Source: an uncultured Eubacteriales bacterium
GTDB taxonomy: Bacteria > Bacillota_A > Clostridia > Lachnospirales > Lachnospiraceae
Reading direction: 5' to 3'
Length of the DNA stretch: 5,611 bases
Assembly: GCA_902803345.1 (NCBI GenBank)
Contig: CADCPV010000501.1
Location: 1 to 5,611 of the forward strand
Made by a program: the position numbers and the translations under genes. Below the pieces are notes generated by a model. The model did no database searches and was not told the origin of the DNA. It worked only from the letters and a program-made list of their open reading frames with translations. Positions 1 through 5,611 of the stretch are shown piece by piece. Numbering within the stretch: the stretch's first letter is position 1; each line of letters begins with the position of its first letter.

Positions 1-1140
1 ACTGCAGAAAGCCCGGCTGAAACAGTACTGACCGATACTTCGGTGTCTTCTGATGAAACCACGGCCGAAGTCACAGAAGTTCCGACGACGGATTTCGCAG
101 CTGAAGAAAGCCCGGAGGAGATATCGGAGGAGACCGTTTCGGAGGCTTCCGAAGAGACTGAAACCTCATCTCCCGCCGTCGTACTTCGCGACCCGGACGC
201 GGTCATCGATACGTCGACCACGCTCTATACCTATGACAAAATGCAGGAGGACCTTCGGTATCTTGCAGCGGTCTACCCGGATCTTGTACAGCTTCATTCC
301 GCCGGAACGACGGAGGATGGGCGGGACCTTTCCTATGTGATCTTCGGCAATCCCGAAGCAGAAAGGCAGATTTATATCTGCGCCGCGACACACGGGAGAG
401 AGTACATGACGCCCCAGCTTGTCATGCGGCAGCTTGCGTTCTATTGTACGGAGTATGAAAGCGGCAGCTATAACGGCGTGCCGTTTTCGGAGATTTTTCA
501 GCGGACCTGTTTTTATGTTGAGCCGATGGTCAATCCGGATGGCGTGACGATTTCACAGCTTGGGGAGGAAGGACTGTTCAGGCAGGATCTTCGGGAAAAC
601 CTGCGGAAAATCTTCGAATCGGACCTCACAAACGGGACGGCCGAGACAGCGGATTACGCAGCGTACCTGGTACGCTGGAAAGCAAACGCGCTGGGCATCG
701 ACATCAACCGGAACTTTTCTCCGGGCTGGGAGAGCGTACAGGAGCGCGCAGCGCCTTCCAGTACCTTTTACAAAGGAACCGCGCCCGGTTCCGAACGGGA
801 GACCCAGGCGCAGATAGCGATTATTGAGAGCATGTCAAATCCCCTGATGGCAATCAGTTACCATTCCTATGGGGACCTCGTGTACTGGCAGTACGGCCAG
901 CCCGAACCGCTCTGGTCGGAAAATCAGGCGCTCGCACAACATATTTCCAACATGACGGGCCAGTATCTTGCGGGATATTCCAATGAGGCGGGCTTCTCGA
1001 ACTGGTGCATCATTGAGAAGCAGCTGAAATCGGTCACGGTGGAGACCGGAACCGTTCCTGCGCCGCTGCCGCTTTCGCAGTTTGCGGAACTCTGGGAGGA
1101 GCACCGTTATATCTGGGCCATGCTCGCGACGGTGTACTGA
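1..1140 (+). CDS. Secreted M14 family zinc carboxypeptidase / gamma-D-glutamyl-diamino-acid peptidase-like, 5' partial
   Basis: The frame is open from base 1, so the true start and any signal peptide lie off the left edge; a GTG at base 43 is only an internal codon. Counting from base 1, 379 residues remain. Residues 1 to about 65 form a Glu/Ser/Thr-rich linker, and the M14 domain covers about 75-375. The zinc ligands are visible as HGRE (H131, E134; bases 391-402) and the later H288 in ISYHSYG (862-864). NPDG (178-181) and INRNF (R237) fit the substrate-binding region, and E348 in TVETGT (1042-1044) fits the catalytic general base. The opening pattern, YxYDxMxxDLxxLxxxYP followed by GxTxDGRxL, resembles M14C enzymes that cut peptidoglycan stem peptides at gamma-D-Glu-diaminopimelate. 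That substrate is inferred; a broader carboxypeptidase role is possible. All catalytic residues seem intact. The stop codon lies inside the palindrome at 1136-1217. The gene converges on the CapA-like gene. Confidence 0.9.
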   Translation, partial: TAESPAETVLTDTSVSSDETTAEVTEVPTTDFAAEESPEEISEETVSEASEETETSSPAVVLRDPDAVIDTSTTLYTYDKMQEDLRYLAAVYPDLVQLHSAGTTEDGRDLSYVIFGNPEAERQIYICAATHGREYMTPQLVMRQLAFYCTEYESGSYNGVPFSEIFQRTCFYVEPMVNPDGVTISQLGEEGLFRQDLRENLRKIFESDLTNGTAETADYAAYLVRWKANALGIDINRNFSPGWESVQERAAPSSTFYKGTAPGSERETQAQIAIIESMSNPLMAISYHSYGDLVYWQYGQPEPLWSENQALAQHISNMTGQYLAGYSNEAGFSNWCIIEKQLKSVTVETGTVPAPLPLSQFAELWEEHRYIWAMLATVY

Positions 1141-1217
1141 CCCACTCGGGGACAGGTACCAACCGGGTCAATTTTCTAAAATTGACCCGGTTGGTACCTG
1201 TCCCCGAGTGGGTCAGT
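1136..1217. repeat. 82-base near-perfect palindrome between convergent genes (REP/REPIN or MITE-like)
   Basis: The left arm (1136-1175) is the exact reverse complement of the right arm (1178-1217). That gives 40 paired bases around a CT centre (1176-1177). Each arm contains a GGGGACAGGTACC block and a nested inverted hexamer: TGACCC at 1138-1143 and GGGTCA at 1165-1170, mirrored at 1183-1188 and 1210-1215. The TGA stop of the M14 gene (1138-1140) and that of the minus-strand CapA-like gene (1215-1213) sit at symmetric positions in the arms. There is no T-tract outside either arm, so this is not a classical intrinsic terminator, though the transcript hairpin could still block RNA polymerase or attract RNase III. 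A palindrome this perfect suggests a mobile repeat, such as those moved by RAYT transposases. That origin is inferred; no second copy is seen in this window. Confidence 0.85.
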
Positions 1218-2808
1218 CGGCGTCGCTGTACTGGTTTACTTCACCGATAATCCGATAGAAGGTGTCAATACTGAAAGGATATGCGGCATTCAGACCGTTT
1301 CCGGGAAGACCGGCGGTCCGGATGCCGTGTCTTTGTGCAAGATCCTGTGTGTAATCCTCGAGCCGGATCACACGCGCCCAGGAAACGTCCGCCTCGTACT
1401 GTGTCACGAGATACTGAATATCATGGCTGTCAATCCGGACGCCGTCATCGTCTGCAATCAGCCGGACTTTTGCCATGCCGCCAAGCACGCTCATCGTTTC
1501 ATCCTGCAGGGAAATATAGTTTCCGAGAGAGAAGTAGCAGAGCGACGTATTGCCGTTTTCTGCGGTGATCTTCCGGATCGGCTCCAGGACATGCGGATGC
1601 GTTCCGATGATGAGATCCGCGCCGTATTCGGTGAATAATTCCGCCCAGCGGTCCTGGTCTCCGGTTTCCCGGAGGTGGTATTCCTCGCCCCAATGGGGGA
1701 AGACGATCGTGAAATCCGCGAATTCCTCCGCAAGCTGCAGATCCCGGGCGATGCGCTCCCGGTCTTCATTTCGCATCATGTCGACAAGATAGGGCTGGTC
1801 ATAGGGAAATCCGGCGTTAATGCCGTAGCAGTAATTCAGAAGCGCAATCCGGATGCCGTTTTTCACGATAACACGGATCGTACGCTGGCTTTCTTCGTTC
1901 TCATGTATGCCGAGCGAATATACTTCCGGATACTTTTTCCAGAATTCAATCGTCCGGAGCATCCCCTCCGTACCCATGTCGCGGACATGATTGGTGGCGT
2001 TCAGGATCACATTGAAGCCGGCCCGGACTTCCGCATCTCCGAGCTCGCAGTATACATTGAAATTCGGGTAATTTGAGAGCCCGTATTCATTCCCGCCGAA
2101 GGGCACCTCGTTGTTGACGACGGCGATGTCTGCCGCCGAAAGTTCCTCCCGGATCGGGTCGAAACAGAAATCGTAATTCAGCGTACCGTCCGCCTGAAAA
2201 GCGAGCCCGCTGACACCGGGATGCATCAGCATATCGCCGACCGCGATGATGGTCAGCTTCGCGGGACCGTCCTCTTCCGTGCTTTCTGCCTCCTCGGCAG
2301 CACTTTCCTGCCTTTTTGCCTCTTCAAGTGAAGCCTGTTCGGCCTCAGAACGGCTGATTTCTTCGGGACTCCGTTCATCGGACTCGTCCACGATGGAATC
2401 CGGTTCACGTCGGAACAGTTTCTCCGGGACAGAAGCTTCTGTGGTTTCCGGTTCCATAGAAGTTTCTTCGGGAACCACTGCAACCGTTTCCGCTGCTGCG
2501 ATACGGGCAGGGAACAGAGAATTCTGTATCGCCGGAACAGAGGAGAGCGCAGCCGGAATGAGTCCCCACAGCACCGAGAGGATGACTGCCGGGATGAAAA
2601 GTGCGGCTTTCGGACGCTGTTCCGAAAGAACAAGCGCAAGCAGGACGCCGATACCGCCGCCGATCAATGAAACGAAGACACACAGGAGGGGGTTTACAGA
2701 CTCTTCAGGAGCTTTGCGGCTCCGGATCCGCACGAGAAGCAGGGAAAGTACATTGATCAGAATCATGTAAAGGATAAAAACAGGCAGGATGATGGGATTC
2801 GTACACAG
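1213..2808 (-). CDS. Membrane-anchored CapA-family metallophosphatase with N-terminal DUF1294-like region
   Basis: Numbering runs from the in-frame TTG at 2865 (550 codons). Three hydrophobic segments lie at about 24-47, 58-80 and 86-108. The stretch with ILINVLSLLLV, RSRKA and LIGGGIGVLLAL resembles DUF1294. An acidic Glu/Ser/Ala linker follows at about 124-200. The CapA (PGA_cap) domain spans about 203-470, with GDMLMH at 210-215, NNE at 251-253, NATNH at 289-293, HWGEEY at 391-396, GTHPHV at 421-426 and SLGNY at 446-450. These are the metal-site motifs of calcineurin-like CapA proteins, which are linked to poly-gamma-glutamate capsule or wall-associated roles; the exact reaction is not settled. 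The domain is expected outside the membrane. The start is uncertain. TTG 2865 coincides with a promoter -35 box. The strong AAGGAGG (2817-2811) precedes an in-frame CTG at 2808 by only 2 bases. The first in-frame ATG is at 2766 with no ribosome site. I use 2808 as a compromise. The gene is monocistronic and divergent from the NlpC/P60 gene. Confidence 0.85.
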   Translation of the reverse strand: MCTNPIILPVFILYMILINVLSLLLVRIRSRKAPEESVNPLLCVFVSLIGGGIGVLLALVLSEQRPKAALFIPAVILSVLWGLIPAALSSVPAIQNSLFPARIAAAETVAVVPEETSMEPETTEASVPEKLFRREPDSIVDESDERSPEEISRSEAEQASLEEAKRQESAAEEAESTEEDGPAKLTIIAVGDMLMHPGVSGLAFQADGTLNYDFCFDPIREELSAADIAVVNNEVPFGGNEYGLSNYPNFNVYCELGDAEVRAGFNVILNATNHVRDMGTEGMLRTIEFWKKYPEVYSLGIHENEESQRTIRVIVKNGIRIALLNYCYGINAGFPYDQPYLVDMMRNEDRERIARDLQLAEEFADFTIVFPHWGEEYHLRETGDQDRWAELFTEYGADLIIGTHPHVLEPIRKITAENGNTSLCYFSLGNYISLQDETMSVLGGMAKVRLIADDDGVRIDSHDIQYLVTQYEADVSWARVIRLEDYTQDLAQRHGIRTAGLPGNGLNAAYPFSIDTFYRIIGEVNQYSDAD

Positions 2809-2810
2809 TT

Positions 2811-2817
2811 CCTCCTT
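2811..2817 (-). promoter_or_regulatory. Strong ribosome binding site of the CapA-like gene
   Basis: On the minus strand AAGGAGG reads from 2817 to 2811, a near-perfect anti-16S match. It lies about 13 bases into the transcript predicted from the promoter at 2836-2865. Downstream options are CTG at 2808 (in frame, 2-base gap), GTG at 2806 (out of frame, 4-base gap) and ACG at 2802 (in frame, 8-base gap). No standard in-frame start is well spaced. The site therefore argues for initiation near 2808-2800 and against TTG 2865, but does not settle the codon. Confidence 0.6.
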
Positions 2818-2835
2818 TTCTGGGACTTTCCCGGT

Positions 2836-2865
2836 ATTGTAGCATTTCCGCCGATCATGCGTCAA
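2836..2865 (-). promoter_or_regulatory. Sigma-A promoter with extended -10 for the CapA-like gene
   Basis: On the minus strand a TTGACG -35 box (2865-2860) is separated by 18 bases from a TACAAT -10 box (2841-2836). The -10 is preceded by TGC, giving an extended -10 element. Transcription would start near 2831-2829, about 13 bases before the strong ribosome binding site. The position shows that the first in-frame TTG at 2865 is promoter DNA rather than a start codon. Confidence 0.7.
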
Positions 2866-2903
2866 GAGGAGCGGGACCTAAAATCAAACTGTTTCACTGT
2901 AAA

Positions 2904-2920
2904 TGTTAAGATTATATTAC
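2904..2920 (+). promoter_or_regulatory. Candidate WalR (YycF) binding site upstream of the NlpC/P60 gene
   Basis: TGTTAA-GATTA-TATTAC matches the WalR consensus TGTWAH-N5-TGTWAH at 11 of 12 defined positions; only the second G is changed to A. The site ends 7 bases before the -35 box of the lipoprotein promoter, where an activator could sit. Another half-site, TGTAAA, directly precedes it at 2898-2903, and one more lies in the promoter spacer at 2936-2941. WalR controls peptidoglycan hydrolases, including NlpC/P60 enzymes, in Bacillus and relatives, which fits the target. The region is AT-rich, so chance matches are likely enough to keep confidence low. Confidence 0.35.
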
Positions 2921-2927
2921 AAAAACG

Positions 2928-2956
2928 TTGCATTGTGTAAAGAAGTGTGCTATAAT
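2928..2956 (+). promoter_or_regulatory. Sigma-A promoter with extended -10 for the NlpC/P60 lipoprotein gene
   Basis: TTGCAT (2928-2933), a 17-base spacer and a perfect TATAAT (2951-2956) preceded by TGC form an extended -10 promoter. Transcription would start near 2963, giving a leader of about 47 bases. The ribosome binding site AAGGAG (2996-3001) follows in the leader. The promoter is divergent from that of the CapA-like gene; the two -10 boxes are about 110 bases apart. Confidence 0.8.
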
Positions 2957-3009
2957 AATTCACAACTATCGACTTTCGGGTCAAATATGAGAGGAAAGGA
3001 GCCCCTGTG

Positions 3010-4353
3010 ATGTCAAAAAAACTGCTGCAAGCCACCGTAATCATACTCATCATCTGCCTGATTTCCGGCTGCGCGACGGACAGATCCGCGGGGGAAACCG
3101 ATACAAAAGAGGAAACCGAAGCCCGGCAGGAAACAAGCGCCGCAGAAACCCTTCCGGATGAAACCGGCGGCGCGGGCGGAGAGTCCTATGCGGAAATCGT
3201 CTCAGAGAGTGCTTCAGAGCAGGAACTGACGGAGACGGAAGAAACGGAAACTGAGGAAACGACAGAGGAAGAGACGAAGTCCCCGAATATCGGGAAGATG
3301 GCGCTGGCTTCCGTGGAAGCCTATGTCAATGTGCGTCAGGGCCCGGGTGTAGATTATGACGTCGTCGGCAAGATCTATAACGACTGTGCGGCCTATATCA
3401 TTGACGAGATGGAGGAAGAGGACGGTTCCTGGTTCCTGATTTCATCCGGACAGGTTATCGGCTACATCAAGTCCGAGTTTTTCCTGGTCGGGGAAGAAGC
3501 GGACGTGAAGCTTGAAGAAGTCGGTGTGAAGACCGGCATCGTAATGGAGGATTATCTCCGGGTGCGCTCGGAGCCGGATCTTTCCAATCCTGACAATGTG
3601 TTTACCTTCTACGAGAAGGGCACAAAGGTCTATATCGAGGAACTGACCGAAGACGGATGGGCCAAAATCAAATCCGACGATGCGAGTTCCGGTTTTGTCT
3701 ACGCGGAATGCCTGGACCTTCGGACCGAATTCCGGACAGCGATTACGCTGAAAGAAGAAGCGGATGAAATCGCACGGCGGGAGGCGGCGGAAGAAGCCGC
3801 ACGGCGCGCGCAGGAGGAATACGAAGCTGCGCTTGCCGCCGAGGAAGCAGCCCGTGAGCGTGCCCGTGCAGCCCAGGAAGAAGCAAACCGTCAGGCACAG
3901 GAGTCCGGACAGGAAGCGGCTGCAGAAGCAGCCCGTGCCGCAGCGGAAGCTGCCCAGGCGGAGGCGGCAGCAGTCGATGACCAGGCTGCAGCCCAGCGGA
4001 ATGCCGTCGTTGCCTACGCGCTCCAGTTTGTCGGGAATCCCTATGTCCACGGCGGACGGAGCCTCATAACAGGCACTGACTGCTCCGGATTCACGCACCT
4101 TGTTTACGAAAACTTCGGCTACTGGCTCGACTATACGCCGGCCGGACAATCCAACCAGGGTGTACCGGTTGACCTTTCGGCGCTTCAGCCCGGCGACCTT
4201 CTGTTCTACTCCAACAGCCAGAAATACCTCGGCCACGTCGCCATGTATATTGGAAACGGCCAGATTGTACATGCGGGTACCGTCGAAACCGGCATCATTG
4301 TCGGCTCGGCTTACTACCGCGATCCGCTTTTCGCGCGGAGAATCATTCCCTGA
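3010..4353 (+). CDS. SH3b-SH3b-coiled-coil-NlpC/P60 lipoprotein, putative peptidoglycan endopeptidase
   Basis: I chose ATG 3010 because AAGGAG (2996-3001) lies 8 bases upstream; GTG 3007, in frame with a 5-base gap, is the alternative. The product has 447 residues. A type II signal peptide ends in the lipobox LISGC (Cys21), so the mature protein should be lipid-anchored outside the membrane. A Glu/Thr/Ser-rich linker covers about 22-95. Two bacterial SH3 domains follow at about 97-160 (with YVNVRQGPGVDYDVVG) and 173-236 (with YLRVRSEP and DGWAKI). Residues 245-330 are a highly charged Ala/Glu/Arg helix, probably a coiled coil. The NlpC/P60 domain fills 331-447, with DCSGF (catalytic Cys358), GHVAMYIG (His409) and HAGT (third polar residue His421). 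The family usually cuts gamma-D-Glu-diaminopimelate or related stem-peptide bonds, and SH3b domains bind wall peptides. The catalytic set is intact. It has its own promoter and terminator, so it is probably monocistronic. Exact substrate is inferred. Confidence 0.93.
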   Translation: MSKKLLQATVIILIICLISGCATDRSAGETDTKEETEARQETSAAETLPDETGGAGGESYAEIVSESASEQELTETEETETEETTEEETKSPNIGKMALASVEAYVNVRQGPGVDYDVVGKIYNDCAAYIIDEMEEEDGSWFLISSGQVIGYIKSEFFLVGEEADVKLEEVGVKTGIVMEDYLRVRSEPDLSNPDNVFTFYEKGTKVYIEELTEDGWAKIKSDDASSGFVYAECLDLRTEFRTAITLKEEADEIARREAAEEAARRAQEEYEAALAAEEAARERARAAQEEANRQAQESGQEAAAEAARAAAEAAQAEAAAVDDQAAAQRNAVVAYALQFVGNPYVHGGRSLITGTDCSGFTHLVYENFGYWLDYTPAGQSNQGVPVDLSALQPGDLLFYSNSQKYLGHVAMYIGNGQIVHAGTVETGIIVGSAYYRDPLFARRIIP

Positions 4354-4372
4354 TACAATAAAAGACGATAAG

Positions 4373-4416
4373 AACTGCCCGGATGCGATCTCAAAAAGAC
4401 CGTACCGGGCAGTTTT
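4373..4416 (+). terminator. Intrinsic terminator of the NlpC/P60 lipoprotein gene
   Basis: AACTGCCCGG (4373-4382) pairs exactly with CCGGGCAGTT (4405-4414). The stem can be extended past a bulged A4383 by TGCG (4384-4387) with CGTA (4401-4404), one pair being G-U. The 3' side runs into a short TTTT tract (4413-4416). It lies 19 bases after the stop codon. The T-tract is short, but stem strength and position support termination before the ABC operon promoter. Confidence 0.8.
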
Positions 4417-4445
4417 AGCTTGCCCTAATACGCCGGAAAATCGTA

Positions 4446-4474
4446 TTTACGCAGCGGGGAAAAACTGCTATAAT
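4446..4474 (+). promoter_or_regulatory. Sigma-A promoter with extended -10 for the ABC transporter operon
   Basis: TTTACG (4446-4451, four of six consensus bases), a 17-base spacer and TATAAT (4469-4474) preceded by TGC form an extended -10 promoter just after the terminator. Predicted transcription starts near 4481, leaving a GC-rich leader of about 48 bases before ATG 4529. No riboswitch or clear operator is visible in that leader. Confidence 0.75.
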
Positions 4475-4528
4475 GAGCGGAAAGCCGGGGCCGCGCGGAC
4501 TGAAACAGGGCGGAGAAAGGGTAAAATT

Positions 4529-5317
4529 ATGTTGGATGTATCACATGTAACGAAGAAATACGGGAAAACACTGGCGGTCAACGACCTGTCTTTTCATCTG
4601 AATCCGGGCGAAGTGACGGTGCTTTTAGGGCCGAACGGGGCCGGAAAAAGTACGCTTATGAAGTCTGTAATCGGTTTTCTGAAGTATCAGGGCGAGATCA
4701 CGGTGGCCGGTTATCCCAATAAATCGGTGGAAGCGCGGCGGATCCTCGGATATATTCCGGAAATGCCGACGCTGTATCCGAACCTGACGGTGTCGGAGCA
4801 TATGGAATTTCTGGCGCGCGCTTACCGGATGAAGGACTACAAAGCCCGGGCGGAAATGCTTTTGGAGCGCTTTGAACTGACGGACAAGCGGAAGAAATTC
4901 GGGGATGAGCTCAGTAAAGGTATGCAGCAGAAGCTGAACCTGTGCCTCGGTCTTCTGCCGGATCCGCAGATGCTGATGCTGGATGAGCCGATGATCGGTC
5001 TCGATCCGCATGCGATCAAGGAGCTGAAAAGTGTTTTTGAGGAAATTCATGACAACGGAAAAACCCTGCTGATTTCTACGCACATCATCGACAGCGTGGA
5101 CATGCTCTGGGACCGGACACTGGTACTGCAGAACGGCGTGCTCCGGGCAAATGTGAAGAGAGAGGAACTTTCTGCAAGCGGGAAAACGCTGGAGGAGCTG
5201 TTCTTTGAAGTGACAGAAGGGCTGAGTCAGGAGCATATGCGGGAGGATACGGTTTCCGAAGAAGAGCTGAATAAGGAACCCGAGAAAAAGAAATCCGGGC
5301 TGTTCGGGAGGAGATAA
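4529..5317 (+). CDS. ABC transporter ATP-binding protein (ABC-2 type exporter family)
   Basis: The 262-residue ATPase starts at ATG 4529, 7 bases after AAAGGG (4516-4521). The frame is open far upstream, but that stretch overlaps the NlpC/P60 gene in another frame and contains the terminator and promoter. Motifs in order are Walker A GPNGAGKST (34-42), YIPE with Glu78 at the Q-loop position, signature LSKGM (128-132, variant of LSGGQ), Walker B LMLDEP (149-154; catalytic Glu153), D-loop GLDP (157-160) and H-loop STHIID (His185). Catalytic residues are intact. The Glu at the Q-loop and the divergent signature are common among ABC-2-type ATPases. A charged tail follows at about 230-262, rich in Glu then Lys/Arg. 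The protein should energise export from the cytoplasmic face with the permease that starts two bases after its stop. The substrate cannot be read from this sequence. Confidence 0.93.
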   Translation: MLDVSHVTKKYGKTLAVNDLSFHLNPGEVTVLLGPNGAGKSTLMKSVIGFLKYQGEITVAGYPNKSVEARRILGYIPEMPTLYPNLTVSEHMEFLARAYRMKDYKARAEMLLERFELTDKRKKFGDELSKGMQQKLNLCLGLLPDPQMLMLDEPMIGLDPHAIKELKSVFEEIHDNGKTLLISTHIIDSVDMLWDRTLVLQNGVLRANVKREELSASGKTLEELFFEVTEGLSQEHMREDTVSEEELNKEPEKKKSGLFGRR

Positions 5318-5319
5318 AC

Positions 5320-5611
5320 ATGAGGCTGTTTCTTTATTACGCGGCTCATACCTTCAAAAATCAGCTGAAAAAGATCTTCAAGTCCTGGGTCCTGATCTTC
5401 ATTCTGGCCTGCGCGCTCGTGGGCGGGCTTATCGGCTTTACAGCAGCGAAGATCGGAAGCATGGTGCAGGACCGGAACCAGGAGGTTTCGGAGCAGGCAC
5501 CTGAGGAGGAAATCCCTGTTGAGGCAGAAGCGGATGCTTCTGAAGAAGCAGAAGAGGATGACGGGATGATTCACTTTATGTTCGGATTCAACCTGGAGGG
5601 TGTCTCGAAGA
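5320..5611 (+). CDS. Putative ABC transporter permease, 3' partial
   Basis: ATG 5320 lies 2 bases after the ATPase stop, with GGAGGAG (5307-5313) 6 bases upstream and inside the ATPase's last codons. The two genes are therefore translationally linked. The 97 visible residues begin with a basic, amphipathic stretch (1-21), then a clear membrane segment at about 22-43 (SWVLIFILACALVGGLIGF). An acidic Glu/Ala segment follows at about 53-82, then HFMFGFNLEG as the window ends. One N-terminal helix followed by a large outer loop fits ABC-2-like permeases. The assignment rests mainly on the coupled ATPase, since the diagnostic core is off the right edge. Confidence 0.7.
   Translation, partial: MRLFLYYAAHTFKNQLKKIFKSWVLIFILACALVGGLIGFTAAKIGSMVQDRNQEVSEQAPEEEIPVEAEADASEEAEEDDGMIHFMFGFNLEGVSK

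Noticed and set aside
1136..1217. Palindrome read as a bidirectional rho-independent terminator
   Set aside because: Neither side is followed by a T-tract, and the AT-rich run is at the hairpin centre. It may hinder transcription but does not have the intrinsic terminator form.
2705..2806. Minus-strand short frame from GTG 2806 as a leader peptide gene
   Set aside because: The GTG is suitably spaced from AAGGAGG, but the 34-codon product is Cys/His/Pro-rich without a recognisable pattern and overlaps conserved membrane-segment coding. It is kept only as an alternative in the start-codon finding.
2978..2984. GGGTCAA in the lipoprotein leader as a fragment of the 1136-1217 palindrome
   Set aside because: Only seven bases match and no GGGGACAGG core or inverted partner is nearby, so it is probably chance.
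3220..3282. Tandem DNA repeat in the Glu/Thr-rich linker of the lipoprotein
   Set aside because: The GAG/GAA/ACG/ACA codons alternate irregularly without a stable repeat unit. It is low-complexity protein coding, not a defined DNA repeat.
3442..4272. Long minus-strand open frame inside the lipoprotein gene
   Set aside because: It is antisense to clear SH3b and NlpC/P60 coding sequence, has no recognisable domain, and reflects codon composition.
4100..4528. Upstream open extension of the ABC ATPase frame
   Set aside because: It overlaps the NlpC/P60 catalytic domain in another frame and crosses a terminator and promoter. The ATPase homology begins at ATG 4529, which has a ribosome binding site.
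4751..4775. Glu at the Q-loop position of the ATPase as a sign of a broken enzyme
   Set aside because: YIPE or YLPE is common in ABC-2-type ATPases such as the GldA group, and Walker A, Walker B, D-loop and H-loop are intact.

Overview
The window looks like chromosomal DNA from a Gram-positive, low-to-mid GC Firmicute, most likely a clostridial gut lineage of the Lachnospiraceae type. This is inferred from strong AGGAGG-type ribosome binding sites, sigma-A promoters with extended -10 boxes, a type II signal peptide on a peptidoglycan hydrolase, and exported proteins with long Glu/Ser/Thr linkers. No marker gene fixes the species.

Layout from left to right. (1) Bases 1-1140, plus strand: the 3' part of a secreted M14 zinc peptidase, open at the left edge. 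(2) Bases 1136-1217: a near-perfect 82-base palindrome holding the stop codons of both converging genes. (3) Minus strand, about 2808 down to 1213: a membrane protein with an N-terminal three-helix segment resembling DUF1294, an acidic linker and a CapA-type metallophosphatase domain. (4) About 2809-3009: a divergent promoter region with two good sigma-A promoters and a WalR-box-like site. (5) Bases 3010-4353, plus strand: a lipoprotein with two SH3b domains, a long Ala/Glu/Arg-rich helix and an NlpC/P60 peptidase domain, followed by an intrinsic terminator. (6) A third extended -10 promoter at 4446-4474, then an ABC transporter operon: an ATPase (4529-5317) and, two bases later, a permease that runs off the right edge.

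The first three genes all belong to envelope-acting families. M14C and NlpC/P60 enzymes commonly cut the gamma-D-Glu-diaminopimelate bond of peptide stems, and CapA proteins are linked to poly-gamma-glutamate. The ABC pair appears to be a separate transcription unit for an ABC-2-like exporter of unknown substrate. No mobile-element gene, CRISPR array, tRNA or rRNA is visible. The most unusual features are the palindrome that supplies both stop codons, the DUF1294-like/CapA fusion with an unresolved start codon, and the possible WalR site in front of the NlpC/P60 gene.
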